From the NCBI GenBank assembly GCA_037893225.1, contig JAZGUH010000186.1, positions 558,001 to 622,000 on the forward strand: a DNA stretch of 64,000 nt. Reading direction: 5' to 3'. Both the position numbers and the translations under genes were made by a program. Source of the stretch: Hippasteria phrygiana (lineage: Eukaryota; Echinodermata; Asteroidea; Valvatida; Goniasteridae). A model generated the notes under the pieces. That model saw only the letters and a list, made by a program, of their open reading frames with translations. It had not been told where the DNA came from and did not search any database. This document shows positions 18,429 to 28,403 of this stretch, in pieces; position 1 is the first letter of the stretch, and each line of letters opens with the position of its first letter.

Positions 18429-21242
18429 TGTTTAAGAGCCGCCCTAGGTATATATACCGATAGAGTTAAAAACCAATTAGCAACAAACCCAAAGTACCAA
18501 TTTCGCGGAAATAATCCATCTACTTATAAAACCGATGACGGATTAAATTTTAAGGACATAGACTTCCCCACACCTGTAAATCAGGTAGCGAGAATAGAAA
18601 GACAAAACGATATAAGTATAAACGACACAGACTGCAAAAATAAAACCTATCCACAAGATAAAAGGGGCTTGATATATCCGCTATATTTATCTAAAAGACC
18701 ATACGATATAGAAACTATCAGTTTGCTATTATATGACGGTCATTATTGTTGGATAAGTGACTTACCTAGATTCTTATATGGTGTTACCAATAGTCAACAT
18801 CGTAAAATGTTTTGCTTAAGATGTTTAACGCATTTTAGTTCGAAAGAGAAGTTGGACATACACGTAAAAGATTGCGAAGGAATAGACTCTGCTTTATCTA
18901 CCGTTAAAATGCCACATGAAAGCGCGAACAAATTAATGTTTAAAAACTTTAAGAATTTACAAGACGCACCATACGTCATATACGCGGATTTTGAATCTAT
19001 CTTGGTACCCCCTACGAGCGTAGCTACGCGAGTACCAGAAAGAGAGACTGAGGGTAAAATCGCAACGCACAAAGCCTGCGGCTATTCGTACGTTGTAGTT
19101 AGATGCGATGGCCGACAGATCAAGCGAAAGACTTATAGAGGTGAACGCGCTATAGACAATTTTATAACCTCGTTGCAAGAACTCGAACCTAAGATTAATG
19201 ACTTACTAGCTCGCATTAAGCCGATAATATATACGCTAAAAGAAGAAAAAATTCACCTAAACTCTAACGAGTGCTGGATTTGCGAAAAACCAATTTACCC
19301 AAACTACTCGTGTAATTGCCAGTGCTACAAGCCTGTAGAACCTAAAAGTAAAGAAGAACTGGAAGAATACACGTACGAAAACGAAAAGGGATACGTCGAG
19401 AAAACATGTATGTTCTGCCAAAAGAAAATTAACAAATTTCGAAAAGTAAGAGATCATTGTCACACAACGGGCAAGTACAGAGGAGCCGCGCACGCTTACT
19501 GCAATCTTAAATTACGAGTAATACCCGGTATAACGAAAATACCGGTCATCTTTCACAACTTAGAAAATTATGACGCGCACTTGATCATGCAGGGCATTTC
19601 CAAGTATCAACAAGATATCTGGTGTATACCCAAAAATTCAGAAAAATACATTTCATTTTCGATCGGTCAATATAGATTTATCGACTCGTTTCATTTTATG
19701 TCTAGCGGTCTCGACAAATTGGTAATGTCTTGCCCGAGAGACGCTTTTAGGCTACTCCTGAAACGTTATGGCGAAGAAAACGCGGACCTCTTATTACAAA
19801 AGGGTGTATATCCGTACGAGTACATGGACAGCTTTGAACGATTTAGCGAAACTACTCTACCGCCTAAAGAATCTTTTTTTAGCGCTCTAAAAGATAAACA
19901 TATAACGGACGAAAACTACGAAAGAGCGCAACGAGTATGGCGGACCTTTGACATAAAAAACATGGGTGAATACCACGACTTATACGTAACCGCGGATACT
20001 CTATTACTAGCCGGCGTATTTGAGAATTTTAGACAAATGTGTAGAATGAATTACAAGTTGGATCCAGCCAACTACTTCACAGCACCGGGATTAAGTTGGG
20101 ATGCTTTATTAAGGCATACTAAAATAGAATTAGAATTATTAACCGATGTAGATAAACATCTATTTTTTGAAAAAGCGAAAAGAGGAGGAATATCGAGCGT
20201 TGGTAGTACGCGCTATGCTAAGGCTAACAATAAGTACCTAAAAGATTACGAGCAAGATAAACCCGATTCGTATATTCTCTATCTAGACGCCAACAACCTC
20301 TACGGATGGGCCATGAGTCGACCGCTACCTTACGGAGGATTTAAATGGGTCGGCACAAAACAATTTACCCACGATCGTATCATGGCGTTAAAAGATGATA
20401 CTAAAACGGGATATATGTTCGAAGTTGACCTGGAATATCCAGCCGAACTACACGATCTACACAACGATTATCCTTTAGCCGCCGATAATATAATCATACC
20501 TGAAGAATGGTTATCGGAGTATCAACGAGAGTTAGCGAGTGAGATAGGAGATGACGCTAAGGTAAAAAAATTAACCGGCACGCTATATCGCAAAGAAAAA
20601 TATGTATTGCACTACGTCAATTTAAAACAGTGTTTGAGGCTAGGTCTAAAACTAACTAAAGTACATCGGGCGTTACAATTTAAACAAAAACCTTGGATGA
20701 AATCATACATCGATAAAAACACGCAACTCAGAACGAAAGCAAAGTCGGATTTCGAAAAAGACTTTTTCAAATTGATGAATAATTCTGTATTCGGTAAAAC
20801 GATGGAAAATGTCAGAAATAGAATAGACGGTGTGCTACTGCGAAACGATCAAGTAGAAAAATACAAAGAGATGGTTTCTAAACCTTGTTACAAGTCTACT
20901 ACAGCGTTTAAAGAATGCGGTCTCTCATTCGTGGAATCGTACAAAAAGAAAACGTATTTAAATAAACCCATCTATTGCGGCGTTAGTATCTTAGATTTAT
21001 CGAAGACTCTAATGTACGACTTTTATTACAACCAATTAAAAAAGACGTATGGCGATAAAGTAAGATTGATGTATACAGACACGGACTCGCTGCTTTTGAT
21101 TATCTATACGAAAGACGTTTATCGGAATCTGGAAAAACAGTCTGACTTGTACGATTTTTCTAACTACGAGAAAGACCATACGACGATACTAACAAGAAAG
21201 TTATCGGTAAATTTAAAGACGAATGCGGGGGAAAAGTCATAA
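18429..21242 (+). pseudogene. Polinton-B protein-primed-type family B DNA polymerase, main part
   Basis: The frame is open from 18,429; the first usable non-ATG start is 18,669 and no ATG leads it, as expected for an internal fragment. Visible motifs: C2HC finger (FCLRCLTHFSSKEKLDIHVKDC segment), ExoI YADFES, a treble-clef/HNH-like block (CMFC...RDHCHTTGKYRGAAH), ExoII NLENYDAHLIM, ExoIII DLYVTADTLLLAGVF, Pol A DANNLYG (20,286-20,306), Pol B KLMNNSVFGK (about 20,769-20,798) and Pol C YTDTDS (21,072-21,089). All catalytic carboxylates are present. It would replicate the linear element from its termini by protein priming with 3'-5' proofreading. A frameshift near 21,190-21,210 ends it at 21,242. 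Confidence 0.92.
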
Positions 21243-21541
21243 GCGAAGCTACTTGCATCAGATCGAAGATGTACTCGATTTTATACGGAGACGTCGTATT
21301 AAAAAAGGCCAAAGGCGTAAACCGAGTGGTTATAAACAACGATCTATCTTACGAAAAGTATAAGCGATGCGTTTTATCGAACGAATGCTATTCAAACAAG
21401 ATGATTCGTTTTGGAACAGAGCGCCACATGATATACACAGAGTCTCAAGTCAAGCAATCTTTAAATCCTTTAGATACGAAGAGATATATTTTACCTAATG
21501 GTATAGACACTCGGGCTTACGGTCATTGTTCTATAGACTAA
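21200..21541 (+). pseudogene. Polinton-B DNA polymerase B, C-terminal piece
   Basis: It continues the polymerase in another frame: KMYSILYGDVVLKKAKGV and the long C-terminal thumb region ending GIDTRAYGHCSID. The start given is the approximate point of the frame change. The stop (21,539-21,541) overlaps the end of the convergent penton-like gene by a few nucleotides, showing how tightly the element is packed. Confidence 0.85.
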
Positions 21542-22263
21542 ATATTAGAACAAGAATTTTTATAAATATCTACTCGAAAAATAAATTTCTTATGGTTATT
21601 ATCGATTAAAGTGCCGTCGCGGTCTCTGAAAGAAAAACTCAGTTCGGGTATTTTACTCCTAATTAGCGGTATGACAGTTTTTCTTTTATTCTGGACAGTC
21701 GCTATTACATCCGAATCAGAGCTAATATTTAAAATCGGTATAACGTCTAACAAGTGCGTGCTCTTTCCGTTATAGAAATTATTAGACGTAGATAACTGAT
21801 CGCAATGTAAAAAAATTGTATTCACGTAATTTATATTATAATGTCCTACAAGTTCACCATCAGTTATGGGTAACCAAACAGGAGATACACCAAACACTTT
21901 TTGAGTGTGTAGATCAAATCTAATGATAACCTCAATAGGATCCGTACTAATAATACCGATATTTAAAACATTTTTTTTATTAAGCTTGTCCGCGTAAACT
22001 GTAATCAAAGTTAATTTATTAAGTTCGACTACTAACTCATCGATACCATAATTTCCAGATGGAATTACCATTTCACCGCGAGTTGAACCAGTGTTTTTAA
22101 TTAATGTCCATCCTATAGTCATACGTTGAGTTATATTATAGAAACCGATGGTAAATATCGCGTTGTTTAAACTAATACAGTAATTTCCCTTAGAGTTATC
22201 TATAGGTTTTGACAGACTAAAAGTTTGTTCGTTACCAACCATTTCAAAAACGTGCGATTCCAT
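21538..22263 (-). CDS. Penton-like (PY-type) minor capsid protein, copy 1 (Polinton-B)
   Basis: 241 aa, beginning MESHVFEMVGNEQTFSLSKP. It is beta-rich with the sequence landmarks usual for Polinton PY/penton-like single-jelly-roll proteins: a segment near residue 150 (NTIFLHCDQLSTSNNF), a HLLDVIPI stretch, and a C-terminal SFSFRDRDGTLIDN motif followed by an alternating hydrophobic strand. It would close the capsid vertices, but this is inferred from pattern and context. It is convergent with PolB and lies 33 bp downstream of the paralogous copy 2. The ORF is intact. Confidence 0.6.
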   Translation of the reverse strand: MESHVFEMVGNEQTFSLSKPIDNSKGNYCISLNNAIFTIGFYNITQRMTIGWTLIKNTGSTRGEMVIPSGNYGIDELVVELNKLTLITVYADKLNKKNVLNIGIISTDPIEVIIRFDLHTQKVFGVSPVWLPITDGELVGHYNINYVNTIFLHCDQLSTSNNFYNGKSTHLLDVIPILNISSDSDVIATVQNKRKTVIPLIRSKIPELSFSFRDRDGTLIDNNHKKFIFRVDIYKNSCSNI

Positions 22264-22296
22264 TTTATTTAAGCTTACAAAATCTTCAAAAATCGC

Positions 22297-22975
22297 TTAA
22301 AATTTACCTATCGTCAAGTTAAAACTAATCTTTTTTCCTCGATTATTTATTAAATCGCCGTCTCGGTCTCTGATACTAAAGCTAAGTTGGTTTATCTTAT
22401 CACCCACGAGTCTACGAGCGGTTAATCTTGCACGCTCTACGAGCGTATCGTCTCTTTTCGTTATCGGTATAACGTCTAGCAAGTGCGTTCCCCCTCCGTT
22501 ATAGAAATTATTAGACGTAGATAACTGATCGCAATGTAAAAAAATTGCATCGATAGGCATTGTATTATAATACCCTACGTAATCTACACCAAAAACTAAG
22601 TTTTTGACCGATATCCCCAACAATTGTTTAATGTTTTTATCAAAGCGTAGAACGTTATTTTCTTCCGTTACATTTAAAGATATTTTTTTATTAAGTTTAT
22701 CTACAGAGACTTCTAACCAAACTAATTTACTGAGTCTCTCTTCGACCCAATCTATATCGTAATATCCATCCGTACTACCCGTTTTTTGCCCAGTGTTTGG
22801 ATCGACTTGATGTATAAAATAGAGAATTTCGCTATTACTAGGCATGTTGTAGCACCCCGCGGTAAATATCGCGCTGTTTAAACTCATACTTGTAATCTCT
22901 ATTAGAGTTATCTATAGGTTTTGACAGACTAAACGTTTGTTCGCTATCAAACATTTCAAAAACGTGCGATTCCAT
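22297..22975 (-). pseudogene. Penton-like protein, copy 2, frameshifted near the start
   Basis: Paralogue of the preceding gene: both contain the identical stretch FLHCDQLSTSNNFYNG and the RDRDG-xLI motif, and share the MESHVFEM start (here ATG at 22,975). The frame starting at 22,975 changes near 22,885-22,890; the rest reads from 22,887 (196 aa). Nucleotide identity between copies is high in places, for example the TAGACGTAGATAACTGATCG block at about 21,783 and 22,510, so the duplication is fairly recent or subject to conversion. Two divergent vertex proteins in one element is unusual. Confidence 0.6.
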
Positions 22976-23014
22976 TTTATATTTAAATCTTATAAATAAG
23001 ATTTAAAATAAAAA

Positions 23015-24535
23015 ATGAAATTTACTCAACTTATGAAATTCACTCCACTTATGAAATTTTTAGACGATAATAATCGACCGTTAAAGAATGCTCTAGATAT
23101 CGTGAATCTAGCTATAGGTCAAGACGACTCAACGACGAGCGACAAGTACGAAGCGATTACCCCTGAGAGTACCCCGTTGAACATGCACTTGAGTCAACTT
23201 AGCATTATCGTAAACGCCAACACGAACGCGAGTTTTATCGCTAATTTAGCGGATATATTTAGCGCTTATAAAATGTCCGACGTAAAACACGACGAAGTGG
23301 TCGAACGTTATGCATCGGACCCCATGACGTTTTATCAAAATCAACTAAACTTTGCATTTTGGTGCGCGACTTCTGGTTGCGGTGTAGGACTAGAATCGTT
23401 GCTACACAAAAACCCCGTAATATCGGCTTTATTCAAGTTTCACGTATATTTCACGATCAGAAAGATACTATTCTTTCTAAAATGCCCAACTCCAAACGAC
23501 GACGCATTCGACGATCTAAACAATAGCATCGATCACGGTGCTTATACCAACGTCGGTCAACGCTTTCGAGTCGATCCAAACTTGAGTTTTAAACAGACCG
23601 TAGACTTAGCATCAGCGGGTCTAGGTACTGCGTATTATTACGATAGAGGCTCGCATAAATATTTACCGGTACCCGGTATAGATTATATACACGATGAGGA
23701 AGACTTAGATCCACAACCTGGTGGTTATTACAAAATGGGTTTTACCACGCCGGATGATGCGTATAAGTACGGTAAGTACACCGCCATGTATATCAGACAA
23801 TCCGTAGACGTTGTACGACTCGGTTTTCGAGCTCTCATACGTCAGAAGAGCTCGTTTACCGACGTTGGTATAGAACAAATAAACGAAAGCGTTAGAACGT
23901 ACGTGTACGCCATACTCGGCGCGCAAGCCCAAGCAAAAACGAGTATACTAACCGCAGGTACCGGATTAGATGCCCAAAGACAATTTGAAAATATAGTAGA
24001 AGGCGTTATAAATAGCCCTACGGACTTGGAATCTTCTATAACCAGATTTCAAGATTCTTTACAGTACGCTAGAAGCTCGTTAAACTTTGTGATTAGCCCA
24101 GGATTATACTTGATTCCATCAAATATGGAGCTTTTGGTCGGTATTCATCGAGGTTATAATAATAATATACAGATAGCTACGCCCGGCGCGCCGATAGGAT
24201 TAAATATCAACTTGAACTCAGACGTACCCCCTACACCTGCACCTACACCTACATCTCTAACACCGCCCCCAACACCACCTACACCACCACCTACACCAAC
24301 CCCTGCACTACCCCCAACACCAACCCCTGCACCGCCCCCACCCTCTCCCGTAAAAAAGAGTCGTACGCCCTACGAGCGTAGCTACGCGAGTACAGTAACC
24401 CAGCAGAATTTAGACGATTTAGAAAATTTAGACCCACCCCCAGACTCGCACGAACAAGAAAAAACGGCTTTAGTCGTTGGTTTAATGGCCGCTGCTGGAG
24501 TTGGGTATCTAGCTTACGATATTTTACGTCGCTGA
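23015..24535 (+). CDS. 506-aa Polinton-B protein, proline-rich, C-terminal membrane anchor, function unknown
   Basis: It starts with a threefold MKFTxLMKF repeat, then a long mostly helical domain (residues ~20-400) including FAFWCATSGCGVG. Residues ~408-450 are a Pro/Thr-rich hinge built of PTP and PPP units, and the last 30 residues form one hydrophobic segment (TALVVGLMAAAGVGYLAYDI) followed by RR. This layout fits a virion structural protein tethered to an internal membrane, but no function is known to me. The start follows an A-rich leader 39 bp from the divergent penton copy 2 start, so the two may share a promoter. The 3' end overlaps the convergent integrase by 12 nt. A 26-bp repeat shared with PolB is embedded at 24,368-24,393. 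Confidence 0.7.
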   Translation: MKFTQLMKFTPLMKFLDDNNRPLKNALDIVNLAIGQDDSTTSDKYEAITPESTPLNMHLSQLSIIVNANTNASFIANLADIFSAYKMSDVKHDEVVERYASDPMTFYQNQLNFAFWCATSGCGVGLESLLHKNPVISALFKFHVYFTIRKILFFLKCPTPNDDAFDDLNNSIDHGAYTNVGQRFRVDPNLSFKQTVDLASAGLGTAYYYDRGSHKYLPVPGIDYIHDEEDLDPQPGGYYKMGFTTPDDAYKYGKYTAMYIRQSVDVVRLGFRALIRQKSSFTDVGIEQINESVRTYVYAILGAQAQAKTSILTAGTGLDAQRQFENIVEGVINSPTDLESSITRFQDSLQYARSSLNFVISPGLYLIPSNMELLVGIHRGYNNNIQIATPGAPIGLNINLNSDVPPTPAPTPTSLTPPPTPPTPPPTPTPALPPTPTPAPPPPSPVKKSRTPYERSYASTVTQQNLDDLENLDPPPDSHEQEKTALVVGLMAAAGVGYLAYDILRR

Positions 24536-25531
24536 AGAAGGTGGTAACTCAGTATCTGATGGAACGACCATTAATTCTTTCTTAACGAACGATCTCTTGG
24601 GACCGTGAGTCAGCCAGTACAACGCGGGCTGTCCGGGATTTGTCGTTCTCCTTCTAATCGTATACATTTCTAAGCTCCAAATAGGATCGGTAGCTCTTCT
24701 TCTAACGTCTTTTTCGAGCTCTCCAGGAGCGTAAAGATATCTAACGATATCGTCATTTACGCTTAGCGCGACTTCGGGGCTCTTGAGCCCCGAGGAACTC
24801 AATTGTTTTATTTCTAACTGAGACATAGCCGCTCGAGGAGTTAACGGTTCGCCTTTCATAGTCGATATCAATCTAGTTTCTTCGTCGTTTAACGCTTTTA
24901 TAACATCAGGCAATCTTTTTACCCACTCGCGGCTACGCTCGGTAGGCTCTAACATTTCTTGAGCGTATTGATGGCCAAATAATCTTTCGGCTAAAGTACG
25001 ATTAAATCTTTCTACTATACCTTGAGCTCTATGATTACCAACCTCGCCTTTCTGCACTGCGACGTTGCGAGTCCGCATCAAAGTATTAAATTCGGCCATA
25101 AATTCTGTACCGGGATCTACTTTTATCGTGAGAGGCCAAGACAAGGGCGATCTTTTGTAAATCTTTTTTATCGCCTCTACAACTTGAGTACTCGTTTTAT
25201 TCGTCAAGGGTTCAGCTTCTTTATATCGAGTGGCCACATCGACGATCGTCAACGCGTATTTGTAAGTTTTCCGTTTAACTACATCGTGAGGTAGATATAA
25301 CAGATCCGCTTGATGTTGTTCATTGGGTCGTGCGATGGCCTTATTGAGGCTCGTGGGTCTCGGTATAAAACTGGGGGCTGGTAAATATATTTGCCACATG
25401 GCTTGTTTTCTTAACCAATTTCTAACATCTAGCTCGGATACATTAGCTTTTAACGACAATTTTTTTATGGCGCCTGCACCTTTCCAATATCCTCTAGGAC
25501 TGTAAAATGTTTTACTTAATTTTGTTTCCAT
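24524..25531 (-). CDS. Polinton-B retroviral-type DDE integrase
   Basis: 335 aa. The core has Asp76 (HQADLLYLP), Asp139 (IKVDPGTEFM) and Glu174 (GIVERFNRTLAERL), the D,D(34)E arrangement. Residues ~15-50 form an N-terminal helix-turn-helix-like domain (LSLKANVSELDVRNWLRKQ), and ~230-320 a C-terminal SH3/chromo-like region (ALYWLTHGPKRSF). It inserts the element DNA, and the flanking 6-bp duplication is its expected product. It is strongly diverged from the Polinton-A integrase. It starts 23 nt from the divergent 154-aa gene and its 3' end overlaps the 506-aa gene. The ORF is intact. Confidence 0.92.
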   Translation of the reverse strand: METKLSKTFYSPRGYWKGAGAIKKLSLKANVSELDVRNWLRKQAMWQIYLPAPSFIPRPTSLNKAIARPNEQHQADLLYLPHDVVKRKTYKYALTIVDVATRYKEAEPLTNKTSTQVVEAIKKIYKRSPLSWPLTIKVDPGTEFMAEFNTLMRTRNVAVQKGEVGNHRAQGIVERFNRTLAERLFGHQYAQEMLEPTERSREWVKRLPDVIKALNDEETRLISTMKGEPLTPRAAMSQLEIKQLSSSGLKSPEVALSVNDDIVRYLYAPGELEKDVRRRATDPIWSLEMYTIRRRTTNPGQPALYWLTHGPKRSFVKKELMVVPSDTELPPSSAT

Positions 25532-25554
25532 TTTATTTTAACGACTTATTAAAA

Positions 25555-25971
25555 ATGGTGAGTCTTTTAATTATGGGTGCTGGAGCTATAATAAGCGCTG
25601 TGGCATTTAGCGGAACGAGCTTCGCCTTTTCTAAGATAGGAAAAAGCGGTGCGGACGAAGAACGTAAACGACACGACCTCGCTCTAGAAAGATTAACTCA
25701 AGCTAAACAAGAGTGGGTAGAACAAAGAACCAAAGTTCTGGATTATCTAAACGATGGACTACATAAAGAAGCCAGGGCTCAAAAAACATTTAAAAACGTA
25801 GATGAGGCGTTGAGAGAATATAACGAAGTAACCAACGACGAGTTGAGATTACCTCGCGAACCTGTATTGTCGGACTTTTACGTACCCAGCGAAGATAAAA
25901 AAGATGGCGAAATTGCATTTATCTTAGGAGGCACTGCTGTTTTAGGTTATTTAGTTTATAAGTTTGTTTAA
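25555..25971 (+). CDS. ~138-aa two-membrane-segment protein of Polinton-B
   Basis: I take ATG 25,555 (AAAAATGGTGAG) as start; a longer frame begins at 25,507 but overlaps the integrase start. An N-terminal hydrophobic helix (SLLIMGAGAIISAVAFSG) is followed by a charged coiled-coil-like stretch (ERKRHDLALERLTQAKQEW), an acidic segment and a C-terminal hydrophobic helix (AFILGGTAVLGYLVYKF). It resembles a small virion membrane protein that recurs in Polintons of marine invertebrates. Role unknown. The final codons and trailer (about 25,938-25,985) are duplicated in tandem just downstream (25,986-26,030). Confidence 0.65.
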   Translation: MVSLLIMGAGAIISAVAFSGTSFAFSKIGKSGADEERKRHDLALERLTQAKQEWVEQRTKVLDYLNDGLHKEARAQKTFKNVDEALREYNEVTNDELRLPREPVLSDFYVPSEDKKDGEIAFILGGTAVLGYLVYKFV

Positions 25972-26055
25972 AAGTGTTTGCTTTTGTTTTAGGTTATTTA
26001 GTTTATAAGTTTGTCTAAAAGTTTTTTGCTTTTTTATTTTTTTTTTTTAAGTAAA

Positions 26056-27331
26056 ATGAACGCAATTTATGGAAGCAAACTGAATCCACACAGAAGTTAA
26101 AAAAATCCTAGAGCGTTAAAGGGGTTGAGACAATCGTTGGTTATTACTCATAATCCTAGTACCGCAGGGGCTGGCAGTCTGTTGATCGTTGAATTTCCTA
26201 TGTTGAGTCAAGACGATGTAGTCGTACCGGGTACAGTACGATTAGCTTTTAATATAGACTTAGAATCTGAAGGCACTGGCGAAGATGATGCAAGAACTCT
26301 ATATTATAACGTCGCACGAAATTTAATTAGTGGCGTAAGAATCAAACTAGAAGGTAAAGATTTCGTAGCGTTTACGGATGCCGATGTATATAACGCGTAT
26401 AAAGACCTGTGGCGACCGGCCAGCGCGAACGATGCGTATCGAGGACTCGAAGATAGCAACGTCACGAAACTCAGAATCGGCGCTAGCGATGGGGTTGCTA
26501 GCGCGAATGGTGGAAATGACAAAGCGATTGCCAACGCTTACGGTAATCGATATTACATTCCTCTAGATTTTGAAATGCTTACAGATCATCAGCCTTTTAG
26601 TCCATCGACGCTCAAAGATAGACTAACTTATGAATTTACATTTAACGATCACGCGAGCGTAGTAAAATCTACCGATTCTAACGCGAAGTATAAAATTTCG
26701 GGGTTAGATCTTGAGTTTGAAACGGTGACTAATAAAACATTGGCCGATAGTATCAGACAAAAATATCGAGGTAAAACTCATTTTCTATACGAAAAAGTTC
26801 AAAGATATACGGTTTTAACGTTAAACAAGTCCGATACTACTTGGAACATTAATCTTAATCAAGCCATTAGAAGTCTCAAAGGTATACTTCTTTTATTTAA
26901 AGCATCGGGCGAAAAGGATCCTCAATTTTTTTATAATCCAAAGATCGAAAAAGTAGACGTTACGATAGAGGGTAAGCCGAATCAATTGTATAGTCAGGGC
27001 ATGAAGCGTTATCAACACTGGGATGAGATTACCAAGTTTTTCGGCGACTCTAATACAGAATTTGGTGCCAGCGTGTCCAAAGACTTAGGCTTGCACGATG
27101 ACGCTAGGAGATTACTTAACCACTAGTTACGGTCTTTGGCTAGATACGAGGGTAACCGACGACAACAAAAGTCACGGTTCTGGCAGGAAAATAGGAGATG
27201 TAGGTGGCGGTATTTCTCTCCATTTAGAAAGAGAGGCTGAGGCATCTGGTGGACTATCGTGTTACGTTTTCTTGGTGATGGATGGTCAGTTGGTTCTAGA
27301 AGATGGACGATTTAGCGGTAGTTACTCTTAA
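26056..27331 (+). pseudogene. Polinton-B major capsid protein (double jelly-roll), nonsense codon and frameshift
   Basis: The ATG at 26,056 (AAGTAAAATGA) opens a frame with a TAA at codon 15 (26,098-26,100); the same frame then stays open from there to 27,126. Near 27,098 the frame changes and the C-terminal part (GLWLDTRVTDDNKSHGSG to ...SGSYS) ends at 27,331. Beta-strand-rich sequence, total length about 425 residues, and its position just before the packaging ATPase identify it as the MCP. It has little resemblance to the Polinton-A MCP. The two lesions mean that this copy cannot make full-length capsid protein unless recoding occurs. Confidence 0.7.
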
Positions 27332-27355
27332 AATAGTCTTTACTATTAATAAACC

Positions 27356-27994
27356 ATGTATAAAACGTTTCCAAAAACACCACACTGTGCGTTAGTATGC
27401 GGTAGGACTAATTCGGGTAAAACCAAATATATTTTAGATCTATTAGAAACTGAGTATAAAGATCACTTTGAAAATATCGTAGTTATTTGTCCTACGTTGA
27501 GCAACAACAAGACCTATCGCGAGAGACGTTGGTTGTGGTTAGATCCCGAGATATACCTATGCGATTTAGAGGTAGAAAAGGTGTCTCTTAACGAAGATTT
27601 AGAATTTTATAGAGCTCGATTTAAAGGATCGCACGTTCTATTTTTGATAGACGATTGTAGCTCGGAACAAGAAATAAAATATCGTAAGGCGACGTTCGGG
27701 AAAAACACTTGCGTTTTAACGAAATTAGCGTTTAGCGGTAGGCACGACAATCACTACTGTTGGTTGATGACTCAAAAGTATAATTGCGTAATGACAGATT
27801 TTAGAGCTCAAACTGCATTTGTCGTATTGTTCTATTGCAAAGATAAAAATAGTTTCGATCAATGTCTCGATGAAAATGATGCGGTTCCTTTAGAAGAAAG
27901 ATCGAGAATTAAAAAGATCTTAAGAGATGTGCCTTTTAGTAAATTATTGGTAAAAGCTGATCCTCCAGTCTGTTGGCAGTTGATCTATAGTTGA
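27356..27994 (+). CDS. FtsK/HerA-type genome-packaging ATPase (Polinton-B)
   Basis: 212 aa. Walker A is GRTNSGKT at residues 16-23 and Walker B is VLFLIDD at 94-100, with a downstream sensor-like MTQKYN segment. The protein is of the A32-like class that pumps DNA into the procapsid. It starts 24 bp after the MCP stop. The ORF is intact. The stop codon lies inside the start of a short-period repeat (TTGATCTATAG units), so the last residues and the repeat overlap. Confidence 0.9.
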   Translation: MYKTFPKTPHCALVCGRTNSGKTKYILDLLETEYKDHFENIVVICPTLSNNKTYRERRWLWLDPEIYLCDLEVEKVSLNEDLEFYRARFKGSHVLFLIDDCSSEQEIKYRKATFGKNTCVLTKLAFSGRHDNHYCWLMTQKYNCVMTDFRAQTAFVVLFYCKDKNSFDQCLDENDAVPLEERSRIKKILRDVPFSKLLVKADPPVCWQLIYS

Positions 27995-28275
27995 TCTATA
28001 GTTGATCTATTAGATGACTATTAGATAACTATTAGATGATTTATAGATACCTGTTAGATAACTATTAGATGATTTATAGATAGCTGTTAGATAACTATTA
28101 GATGATTTATAGATAGCTGTTAGATGATTTATAGATGATTTATAGATAACTGTTAGATACCTATTAGATGATTTGTAGATAACTGATAGATAACTGATAG
28201 ATAACTGTTAGATACCTGTTAGATACCTGATAGATAACTGTTAGATAACTAATAGATGATCTACAGATTATCTAG
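27979..28275. repeat. Short tandem repeat between ATPase and the next gene
   Basis: About 300 bp of TTGATCTATAG units followed by ATTAGATGATTTATAGATA and CTGTTAGATAAC variants. It starts within the last codons of the ATPase. No coding frame is seen. It could be replication slippage or a transcription end region. Confidence 0.8.
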
Positions 28276-28403
28276 TCATCTATAAAATATGATAGAATAT
28301 CTAGACCTATTATTAAAACTAGTAATAGCCATCAACTTATCTTTATTTTCTTACGATTATATTTCTTGTAGAAATAAGATTTAAAAATATAGTTCTATTT
28401 TAA

